64,000 bases of DNA, from NCBI RefSeq assembly GCF_008327685.1, contig NZ_BDDE01000012.1, forward strand, positions 620,001 to 684,000, in the 5' to 3' direction. The DNA comes from Actinomadura sp. K4S16 (lineage in GTDB: Bacteria; Actinomycetota; Actinomycetes; Streptosporangiales; Streptosporangiaceae). Each line of letters opens with the position of its first letter. Within the stretch, counting starts at the first letter, position 1. The notes beneath the pieces are model-generated. The model saw nothing but the letters and a program-made list of their open reading frames with translations. It was not told the origin of the DNA and did no database searches. The position numbers were made by a program, and so were the translations under genes. This document shows, piece by piece, positions 1 to 6,965 of the stretch.

Positions 1-579
1 CGTGACCACGCCCGCCTGGCCGAGGCGCAGCGGAACCTGGCCCGCAAAGCCCCCGGCTCGGCGAACCGGGACAAGGCCCGCCGCAAGGTGGCCCGGGTGC
101 ACGCACGGATCGCCGACCGGCGCCGCGACCTGCTGCACAAGCTGTCGAGTCGACTCGTCCGTGAGAACCAAACGGTCGTGATCGAAGATCTCGCTGTCGG
201 CAACCTGCTCAAGAACCGCACGCTCGCCCGGGCCATCTCCGATGCCGCGTGGCGGGAACTGCGTTTCATGCTGGAGTACAAGTGCGCCTGGTACGGCCGC
301 GACCTGGTCGTGCTGGACCGCTGGTTCCCCTCCTCCAAGCTGTGCGCGGCCTGCGGAACCATCCGCGGCAAGCTGCCGCTGGACGTCCGCGAATGGACGT
401 GCGAGTGCGGCGCCGTGCATGACCGCGATGTGAACGCGGCGCGGAACCTTCTGGCCGCCGGGCTGGCGGTGACCGCCTGTGGAGACGGTGTAAGACCTCA
501 ACGGGACACCCCCCGGACAGGGCACTCGTCGATGAAGCAGGAAACCCAGCGGGCGACCGCTGGAATCCCCCACTTGTAA
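1..579 (+). CDS. tnpB: TnpB RNA-guided nuclease, C-terminal part (copy 1)
   Basis: This is the 3' part of an IS200/IS605-type tnpB. The frame is open from the first base, so the start lies outside the window. TnpB is a RuvC-fold nuclease guided by an RNA made from the transposon right end. Visible are the second RuvC motif (VVIEDLAVGN), the zinc-ribbon cysteines (CAACGT and CECG), and the third RuvC motif HDRDVNAARN. It is close to the complete copy at 12565-13797 (roughly 85-90% by eye over the shared part). The TAA stop lies in the loop of the right-end hairpin. No tnpA is seen here. The family call is certain; activity is unknown. Confidence 0.93.
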   Translation, partial: RDHARLAEAQRNLARKAPGSANRDKARRKVARVHARIADRRRDLLHKLSSRLVRENQTVVIEDLAVGNLLKNRTLARAISDAAWRELRFMLEYKCAWYGRDLVVLDRWFPSSKLCAACGTIRGKLPLDVREWTCECGAVHDRDVNAARNLLAAGLAVTACGDGVRPQRDTPRTGHSSMKQETQRATAGIPHL

Positions 580-616
580 GCGGGAGAGGAAGCCAAGCCG
601 GTCCCTCCTCGGCGGG
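430..616 (+). ncRNA. predicted omega RNA and guide of TnpB copy 1
   Basis: TnpB elements make their guide RNA from the tnpB 3' end and the right end. The conserved end is a hairpin (GGAATCCCCC...GCGGG) followed by GAGGAAGCCAA ending at 596. The same terminal pattern occurs at the other two copies in the window. By analogy with ISDra2, about 20 nt after 596 (starting GCCGGTCCCTCC) would be the guide. The 5' boundary is arbitrary. Confidence 0.4.
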
Positions 617-854
617 AACCGCCCTCGCCCGGAGCCGCGGGAAGGGCTCTATTGGACGGGGACTCAAAAGGGAAGGGACCCTAGGTCAACACGGGCACCC
701 GGTACCGGTCCAGAGCGGGCTCCGGTTTCGGGGACGCGGCGCAATCGCGACCGGCCCCGATTGTGAGCGGGCACAGTGTCGCCGTCCCTCGATGGCCCGT
801 GCGCCCCCGTGGTGGCACGATGAGGCCCCCGCGTTGTGCTGGAGGTGGCCCTCG

Positions 855-2114
855 ATGAACGTCGGCCAGGTGGACGCCGATCGCACGATCATGCGCCGGG
901 CGGTGCTGCGGCTCGCGGACCGCCTGCCCGACCTCGCGGACCGGCTCGCCGCCGAGATCCTCTCCGGTGACCGCGGCGGCAGCGACGACGCGTTCCGCCA
1001 CGACGTGTGGGAGATGTGCCACACCGGGCTCGGGCACGGCTTCAAGACGATCCTCGACCCCGGCCGCGGCCGCGCCGACCTTGAGTGGGCGCGGCGTCTC
1101 GGGCAGCGGCGCGCGCACCAGGGGCAGCCGCTCGACCAGCTGCTGCGCTCCTACCGGCTCGCCGGGCGGGTGTTCTGGGAGGCCGTCGTCGAGGTCGTCG
1201 GCCGGCACGACCCGGAGAACGTCCCGGCGCTGATCCGGCAGGCGACCCGCACCTGGGACACGATCGACCAGCAGTCCGGTGCGGCGGCCGCCGCGTACCA
1301 CCGCACCGAGCTGGACCTCGCGCGGCGCAGCGAGGAGCGCGTCCAGGCGATCGTGGACGCGCTCCTGGACGGCCAGGGCGCCGACGGCGGGCTGCTCGCG
1401 ACCGCCACGTCCGTCCTCGGGCTGCCCGCGACCGGCCGCTACGCCGTGGTGATGCTCGGCGCGGAGGGCGGCTTCGGGGACGGCGTGAGCCGGCGCCCCG
1501 GCGACACCGGCGGGATGCGGTTCATCTGGCGGCTGCGCACCGACGCCCAGGTGGCGCTGGTCGCGCTCGGCACCGCCGAGCTGGACGACCTCGTCGACGC
1601 GGTCCGCCCCTACGCGCGCTCGCACGCCGGGGTGAGCCCGGTCGTGAGCTCCCTCGCCGAGCTGGGCGGCGCCCGCTGGTTCGCCGAGCTGGCGCTGCGG
1701 ACCTGCCGCGGCCCCGGCAACCAGATCGCCCGGCTGGACCGCCGGCTCCCCGACGCCCTCGTCCTGTCCCAGCCCCGCCTCGCCGGGCGCCTCGGGGACG
1801 TCGCGCTCGGCGGGCTCGCGGACGTCGACCCCGGCTTCCGCGACGCGCTGCTGACGACGCTGGAGACCTGGCTGGAGTGCGACGGCTCCGCGGCCCGCGC
1901 GGCCGACCGGCTGTTCTGCCACCGCAACACGGTGCTCAACCGGCTCCGCCGGATCGAGCAGCTCACCGGGCGGACGCTCGCCCGGCCCGGCGACCTCGTC
2001 GAGCTCGTCCTCGCGCTGAGCGCGCTGCGCCTGCACGGCCCCGGGGACGGCTCGCCCGGCCCGCACGCCGAAGGGCCGCCCGCGCGGGGAGGCGGCGGGC
2101 GGCCCGGTCGGTGA
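855..2114 (+). CDS. PucR/CdaR-family transcriptional regulator
   Basis: A 419-residue regulator. It has a helical N-terminal sensor half containing the RsbRD-like stretch LDQLLRSYRLAGRVFWE, a middle region, and a C-terminal PucR-type helix-turn-helix near residues 335-380 (GSAARAADRLFCHRNTVLNR). The ATG at 855 is preceded by GGAGG at 841-845 with good spacing; an in-frame ATG at 792 would add 21 residues but lacks that site. It is monocistronic, facing the convergent cutinase gene 27 bp downstream, which may be a target, but nothing proves it. The ligand is unknown. The tail after about residue 395 is Gly/Pro-rich and probably disordered. Confidence 0.85.
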   Translation: MNVGQVDADRTIMRRAVLRLADRLPDLADRLAAEILSGDRGGSDDAFRHDVWEMCHTGLGHGFKTILDPGRGRADLEWARRLGQRRAHQGQPLDQLLRSYRLAGRVFWEAVVEVVGRHDPENVPALIRQATRTWDTIDQQSGAAAAAYHRTELDLARRSEERVQAIVDALLDGQGADGGLLATATSVLGLPATGRYAVVMLGAEGGFGDGVSRRPGDTGGMRFIWRLRTDAQVALVALGTAELDDLVDAVRPYARSHAGVSPVVSSLAELGGARWFAELALRTCRGPGNQIARLDRRLPDALVLSQPRLAGRLGDVALGGLADVDPGFRDALLTTLETWLECDGSAARAADRLFCHRNTVLNRLRRIEQLTGRTLARPGDLVELVLALSALRLHGPGDGSPGPHAEGPPARGGGGRPGR

Positions 2115-2141
2115 GCGGGGGCTCGGTTCTGCGGCGGACCC

Positions 2142-3017
2142 CTAGGAGTTCGGGCAGGTGTCCCGGTACTCCGAGATCGTCAGGTCGCGGGCGGGCGCCG
2201 GGCACAGGAACTGGTCGTAGCGGGTGTCGTTGTCGATGTACCGCTTGAGCCAGGAGATGCTGTACTTCGCGATCGTCGTGTTCGAGGTGTTGGGCGCGAA
2301 GTGGCTGGCGCCCGCCAGCTCCAGGTACGCCTTCTCCGACGCCGCCGGGATGCTCTCGTAGAACGGCTGGGAGTGCGTGGCGACCGGCGCGATCGTGTCC
2401 GCCTGGGCGCCGATGATCATGGTCGGGACGTGCACGTCGGAGAAGTTCTTCTGCAGGTCCCACGGCGTCAGCGGGATCGCGGCCTGGAGCTGCGGGCGGT
2501 CCTCCGCGGCCTCCAGCGTCCCGCCGCCGCCCATCGAGTGGCCCATCACGCCGAGCCGGGTCGTGTCGATCCGGGACCGGACGGTGCTGCGCTGCGTGAG
2601 GTAGTCGAGCGCGGCCTCCAGCTGGCGGGCGCGGCTGTCCGGCTGGTCGAGCCGGGTGAGGGTGTCGATCGTGAAGATGACGAAGCCCTGCGAGGCGAGC
2701 CGCGGGCCGAGCCAGGCCATGCTGGTCTGGTCGGCGGTGTAGCCGGGCGCCACCGCGACCGCGCCGAAGGTGCCCTCGGCGGTGCTGGTCGGGTAGTAGA
2801 TCGTCCCGCCGCCGAAGCCGGTGACGCTCAGGGACGAGACGCTCGTCTGGGACGTGGCGAACGGGCCGCGCAGCGCCTCGATGCTCTGCTGCGTCGGGGC
2901 GGGGCCGCGCTCGTAGGGGTTGTCGGCGGCCTGCGCGGTCTGCGGGAGGACGAGGGCGGCCGCGGTCAGCGTCGCGGCGAGCGCCGTCTTCGCCGCGCGT
3001 GCGGTGAGGGAGGGCAC
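2142..3017 (-). CDS. secreted cutinase / PET-hydrolase-type polyesterase
   Basis: A 291-residue alpha/beta hydrolase closely resembling the Thermobifida cutinases (EC 3.1.1.74). The GTG start follows AAGGAG; the upstream open frame is ignored. A signal peptide spans residues 1-30 (cleavage after AQA). Mature hallmarks are [16 protein letters not shown], the oxyanion/aromatic segment [11 protein letters not shown] (Tyr93), nucleophile Ser161 in GHSMGGGG, Trp186 in TPWDL, Asp207 in [10 protein letters not shown] and His239 in GASHFAP. Cys272 and Cys288 correspond to the C-terminal disulfide of type I PET hydrolases. It should be exported and cleave cutin or synthetic polyesters. Activity on PET is inference from family. 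Confidence 0.95.
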   Translation of the reverse strand: MPSLTARAAKTALAATLTAAALVLPQTAQAADNPYERGPAPTQQSIEALRGPFATSQTSVSSLSVTGFGGGTIYYPTSTAEGTFGAVAVAPGYTADQTSMAWLGPRLASQGFVIFTIDTLTRLDQPDSRARQLEAALDYLTQRSTVRSRIDTTRLGVMGHSMGGGGTLEAAEDRPQLQAAIPLTPWDLQKNFSDVHVPTMIIGAQADTIAPVATHSQPFYESIPAASEKAYLELAGASHFAPNTSNTTIAKYSISWLKRYIDNDTRYDQFLCPAPARDLTISEYRDTCPNS

Positions 3018-3322
3018 GGGGGTCGCTCCTTGCTCGGGGTGGAGGAGCCGGGCTGCGGCTCCGGAGTCGGAGGCCGGAGCCGGGGAGGGGGCTCCGGGAC
3101 GCGCACATTCTCGGCACGCGCCGCGCCCCCGGGCATCGGCGAAATCGCCGGTCACCCCGTGGCGGTCGCCCTGACCAGCCGTTCGCGCGCGCGGGCGGCG
3201 CCTCCGGGAGCCGGAACCGCCCGTTCCGGCTCGTACTCTGGCACCGGCCGCCGCGTCCCGGGCACGCGGACGCGGGAGCCGGCGGCGGGACGGCGGCCTT
3301 CGGGCCGGGAGGTGGGAGACGG
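3018..3322. other. divergent intergenic region, cutinase / tandem kinase
   Basis: About 305 bp between the divergent cutinase and kinase genes. It holds both ribosome binding sites (AAGGAG for the cutinase; GGGAGGTGGGAG before the TTG at 3323). There is also a GC-rich tract of imperfect GGAGCCGG/CTCCGG repeats around 3048-3095 that could fold. No clear -10/-35 pair or tidy operator was recognised. Confidence 0.5.
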
Positions 3323-5437
3323 TTGGCAGGGGCGGTTCCGGGGGCGCGGTCGGCGCGGTGGGTCGTCGGGGTGGTGCTCGCCTCGTTCGCCGGCGTGTAC
3401 GTGCTCGCGGCCCCCTCGCGGACGGAGGGCCCCGTACAGGCGGGCGCGGCGATCGTCCTCGTGCTGGCGGTCCTGCTGGCCCAGTTCGTCCGGGTCGTAC
3501 CGCGGTGGCGGACACGCCGCGCCCTGACCTGGAGCCTGCCGGCGCAGGCGGCGGCCGCCTACACGGGCGTCGTCGCGTTCGGCACGTCGGCGGGGATCCT
3601 CGGGTTCGTCCTCGGCTCGCTGCTGCTCGCGGGCGCCCGGCCGGCCGCCGCGTGCGTCCTGGCGAGCGCGGCGCTCGCGGGCGCGCCGTACGGCGGGACG
3701 CGCGCCGACGTCACGATCACCTGCCTGCTGACCGGGCTCGTGGTCTACGGGCTGGTGCGGCTGGCCGACCGGGCGGACGACGTCGCGGCGGCCCGGCTGC
3801 CCCTCACCGTGGCGGCGGTGGAGCGCGAGCGGCTCCGGATCGCGGCGGAACTGGACGAGGGGCTCGGCGACGGCCTGCGGGCGGTCTCGGCGGGCAGTCG
3901 GCGCGCCCTCGACCGGCCGGCGGAGATCGCGGACGTGCTCGCGGTGGCCAGGCGGTCGCTGAACAGGGCGCGCACCGCGGCGGCGGACCTGCGGAGCATG
4001 TCGCTCGCCCCCGAGGTGGCGGCGGCGCGGGCGCTGCTGGAGGCGGCGGACGTGCGGGCCGAGGTGCGCGAGGGGCACCGGGAGCCGCTCGGCCCGGCCG
4101 GGGCCCTGCTGGCGACGGTGCTGCGCGAGGCCGTCACGGACGTGGTGCGCGCGGGCTCCGCGCGGACCTGCCTGATCGCGACGTCCGAGCGCGACGGCGT
4201 GGTCGGGCTGCGGGTGGTCAACGACGGGGTCCGGACGGCCGAGCGCGGCGCGGACGGGCTGGAGGAGGCCGCCGAGCGGGTGCGCGCGGCGGGCGGCGCC
4301 TTCTCCGCCGGGCTGGGCGAGGACGGCCGGTTCGCGGTGGAGGCGGCCGTCGCGGCGGGAGAGCGCCCGGTGAGCCTGCCCGACCGGACGGCGTACCGGC
4401 TCTCGCTCGCGCTGCTGGCGGCCGTCCTGGCGGGGTTCTCCGTCAAGGGGCTGCTGGCGGTCCCGTGGGGGCCGCTGTGGCCGGCCGCCGCCGCGGGGTT
4501 GGCGGTGATCTCGGCGGTGCAGCTGCTGTGGGCCGGGCGCGGACGGCCCCGGTGGTGGCCGCCGGTCCTCGCGGTCCTCAGCTTCGCCCCCGTCGCCGTG
4601 TTCGGGAAGGCGTGGGTGGGCGTCGCCGGGTTCCTCGCCGGGACGTTCCTGGTCGGGCTGCCGGCCTGGGCCGCCGTCCCGCTCGTGGCGGCGTCCATGG
4701 CGGCGGTCGGCCTCGCCGCGCGGACGCTCGGACTCGGCACGGCGGCCGTCGTCAACCACGTGATCAGCACGCTGGTGACGGGCCTGGTGGTGTACGGGCT
4801 CGTCCGGCTGGCGCGGCTGGTGCGGGACCTGCGGGCGGCCGGGGAGGAGCTGGCCAGGGCGGCGACCGTCCAGGAGCGGCTGCGGGCGGCCCGCGACCTG
4901 CACGACCTGCTCGGGCACAGCCTGGCGGCGATCCTGCTCAAGTGCGAGCTGGCCCGCCGCCTCGCCGGCGCGGACCCGGGCCGCGCCCGCAAGGAGCTCG
5001 CCGAGGTCGTCGACATGGCCGAGCAGGCCCGCGGGGACCTGCGCGCGGCGACCGGCGGGGACGCCGAGCTGGCGCTGGACGCGGAGGCGGCGTCGGCGCG
5101 GTCCGTGCTCACCGCCGCCGGGGTGGAGGTCGAGACCGTCCTCGGGCACCCGGACCTGGACGCCCGCACGTCGGCGGTGCTCGGCACGGTGCTGCGCGAG
5201 GCGGTGACCAACGTGCTCCGCCACAGCGCCGCCACCCGCTCCACCATCGCGACCGGGCAGGACGGCGGCGCCGTCTGGCTGGTCGTGGAGAACGACGGGC
5301 TCGACCCGGAGGCGCCCCGGACCGCCCCCGGCGCAGGAATCGGGAATCTGACCACGCGACTGGCCGCGGCAGGAGGAACGCTCAGCGCGCGCGCCGACGG
5401 AAAGGGATGCTTCCGGTTGGAGGCGAGGATCGGCTAG
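3323..5437 (+). CDS. tandem NarL-type histidine kinase, first half degenerate
   Basis: A 704-residue membrane protein made of two consecutive units, each a multi-helix membrane domain plus a HisKA_3/HATPase-like kinase. The second unit is canonical: phospho-acceptor His527 in [10 protein letters not shown] and N-box Asn630 in [11 protein letters not shown]. The first unit aligns ([21 protein letters not shown]) but has Asp178 in place of His and Asp273 in place of the N-box Asn, so it should neither phosphorylate nor bind ATP normally. The internal phrase [14 protein letters not shown] recurs in both halves, which supports duplication. The TTG start follows GGGAGGTGGGAG. The probable partner is the regulator encoded convergently just downstream. 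Confidence 0.88.
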   Translation: MAGAVPGARSARWVVGVVLASFAGVYVLAAPSRTEGPVQAGAAIVLVLAVLLAQFVRVVPRWRTRRALTWSLPAQAAAAYTGVVAFGTSAGILGFVLGSLLLAGARPAAACVLASAALAGAPYGGTRADVTITCLLTGLVVYGLVRLADRADDVAAARLPLTVAAVERERLRIAAELDEGLGDGLRAVSAGSRRALDRPAEIADVLAVARRSLNRARTAAADLRSMSLAPEVAAARALLEAADVRAEVREGHREPLGPAGALLATVLREAVTDVVRAGSARTCLIATSERDGVVGLRVVNDGVRTAERGADGLEEAAERVRAAGGAFSAGLGEDGRFAVEAAVAAGERPVSLPDRTAYRLSLALLAAVLAGFSVKGLLAVPWGPLWPAAAAGLAVISAVQLLWAGRGRPRWWPPVLAVLSFAPVAVFGKAWVGVAGFLAGTFLVGLPAWAAVPLVAASMAAVGLAARTLGLGTAAVVNHVISTLVTGLVVYGLVRLARLVRDLRAAGEELARAATVQERLRAARDLHDLLGHSLAAILLKCELARRLAGADPGRARKELAEVVDMAEQARGDLRAATGGDAELALDAEAASARSVLTAAGVEVETVLGHPDLDARTSAVLGTVLREAVTNVLRHSAATRSTIATGQDGGAVWLVVENDGLDPEAPRTAPGAGIGNLTTRLAAAGGTLSARADGKGCFRLEARIG

Positions 5438-6039
5438 AGCCACCCCGCTTCACGGGCGATGCGCGCGGCGTCCGTGCGGTTGCGGGCGTTGAGCTTGGCG
5501 ACGACGGCCGTCAGGTAGTTGCGCACCGTCCCGGCGGACAGGTGGAGGCGCTCGGCGATCTCCGGGGCGTCCGCCCCGTCCGCGGCGAGGCGCAGCACGT
5601 CGGTCTCGCGCGGCGTGAGCGGGTTGTCGGCGAGGCCCCAGGCGGTGAGCGCGAGGTTCGGGTCGAGGACGCGCTCCCCGGCGGCGACCTTGCGGATGGC
5701 GGCGGCCAGCTCGTCCGGCGGCGCCGTCTTCAAAAGGAACCCGCGGACCCCGGCCGTCAGCGCGCGGCGCAGGTGACCGGGCTTGCCGTGCCCGGTCAGG
5801 ACCAGCGCCGCAACCTCCGGGACGGCGTCGCGCAGGGCCGCCGCGGCCGCGAGGCCGTCCAGCCCCGGCATGTCGATGTCCAGGACGGCGACGTCGGGAC
5901 GGGACGAGCGGGCGGCGGGCAGCACCTCGTCCCCGCGCTCGACCTCGGCGACCACGGTGAGGTCGGGTTCGAGCCCCAGCAGCGCGGCGAGGGCGCCGCG
6001 CACCACGTGGTGGTCGTCGGCGAGAAGCACCTTGATCAC
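5434..6039 (-). CDS. NarL/DesR-type response regulator
   Basis: A 201-residue regulator. The receiver domain (residues 1-120) has acidic DD at 8-9, phospho-acceptor Asp in VLDIDMPG and conserved Lys in LLKTA. A LuxR-type HTH follows (LTPRETDVLRLAADG ... GTVRNYLTAVVAKL). It overlaps the tandem kinase gene tail-to-tail by 4 bp. DesK/DesR pairs are normally co-directional, so this convergent arrangement is unusual. The adjacent ABC exporter starting at 6174, transcribed away from it, is the natural regulon candidate by analogy with NarL-type systems beside exporters; that is inference. Confidence 0.92.
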   Translation of the reverse strand: MIKVLLADDHHVVRGALAALLGLEPDLTVVAEVERGDEVLPAARSSRPDVAVLDIDMPGLDGLAAAAALRDAVPEVAALVLTGHGKPGHLRRALTAGVRGFLLKTAPPDELAAAIRKVAAGERVLDPNLALTAWGLADNPLTPRETDVLRLAADGADAPEIAERLHLSAGTVRNYLTAVVAKLNARNRTDAARIAREAGWL

Positions 6040-6173
6040 GGCTCATGTCTACCAGCGCCCGCCGCCCGCGCGGCCCGCCCGGACGGCGTCACGCCCGGAC
6101 CCATGACGAGGTCACGGGTAGCAGGTGATCTCTTCTCTGGTGGCCGGAACCGCAGGTCAGAAGACTGATCGGT

Positions 6174-6965
6174 ATGAACGACGCGGTACGCACGAAGGCG
6201 GTCGGCACCGGCGCGGCGCCCACGGACGCGGTCAGCATGGACGCGGTCAGCATGGACGCGGTCAGCAAGGTCTACGGACGGGGCAGGGGAGCGGTCGCGG
6301 CGCTGCGGGAGGTGACGGTGTCACTCCCGCGGGGCCGCCTGACGGCGGTGATGGGGCCGTCAGGCTCGGGCAAGAGCACGTTCCTGCACTGCGCCGCCGG
6401 CCTGGACACGCCCACGTCCGGCACGGTCCGCCTGGGGGACACCGAACTCTCCTCGATGAACGAGACGAAGCTGACCGAGCTGCGCAGGCGGCGCGTCGGC
6501 TTCGTGTTCCAGGCGTTCAACCTGGTGCCGTCGCTGACCGTGGAGCAGAACATCACCCTTCCGCTGCGGCTGTCGCGCACCCGTCCGGACAGGGAGTGGC
6601 TCACGGAGGTGGTCGCCCGGGTCGGGCTGGCCGACCGGACCGGGCACCGGCCCGCGCAGCTGTCCGGCGGGCAGCAGCAGCGGGTCGCGATCGCACGCGC
6701 CCTCGTCACCCGCCCGGACGTCGTGTTCGGGGACGAGCCCACGGGCGCGCTCGACACGATGACGGCGCGGGACGTGCTGACGCTGCTGCGCGAGACGGTG
6801 GACGGCATGGGCCAGACGGTCGTGATGGTCACCCACGACCCGGTCGCCGCCTCCTACGCCGACACGGTGCTGTTCCTCGCGGACGGCCGGATCGTCGACG
6901 CGATGGACGCCCCGTCCAGCGACAGGGTCGCCGCGCGCATGACCCGGCTGGGGGCGTGGAAGTGA
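6174..6965 (+). CDS. ABC transporter ATP-binding protein (MacB/LolD type)
   Basis: A 263-residue ATPase with Walker A GPSGSGKST, Q-loop region FVFQAFNLVPSLT, signature LSGGQQQR, Walker B VVFGDEPTGALD and switch His in VTHDP. It energises the FtsX-type permease that overlaps by one base. The N-terminus carries three tandem copies of a 15-bp unit (6225-6269) encoding DAVSM/DAVSM/DAVSK. Each copy supplies an in-frame ATG, so later starts are possible, and ATPase homology begins only at the last repeat. The pair probably exports a peptide, lipid or drug; the substrate is unknown. Confidence 0.93.
   Translation: MNDAVRTKAVGTGAAPTDAVSMDAVSMDAVSKVYGRGRGAVAALREVTVSLPRGRLTAVMGPSGSGKSTFLHCAAGLDTPTSGTVRLGDTELSSMNETKLTELRRRRVGFVFQAFNLVPSLTVEQNITLPLRLSRTRPDREWLTEVVARVGLADRTGHRPAQLSGGQQQRVAIARALVTRPDVVFGDEPTGALDTMTARDVLTLLRETVDGMGQTVVMVTHDPVAASYADTVLFLADGRIVDAMDAPSSDRVAARMTRLGAWK
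6225..6269 (+). repeat. 15-bp tandem repeat at ATPase N-terminus
   Basis: Three adjacent copies of GACGCGGTCAGCATG (the last ends AAG), in frame inside the start of the ABC ATPase gene. Seen directly in the sequence. The repeat creates alternative start codons and could expand or contract by slippage. Confidence 0.9.

Noticed and set aside
681-2066. Long minus-strand ORF opposite the first PucR gene
   Set aside because: Arg/Pro/Glu-rich nonsense product; a shadow created by high third-position GC on the opposite strand.
3358-6168. 936-codon plus-strand ORF across the kinase and regulator
   Set aside because: Gly/Arg-rich frame-shifted product crossing two well-supported genes; no domain.
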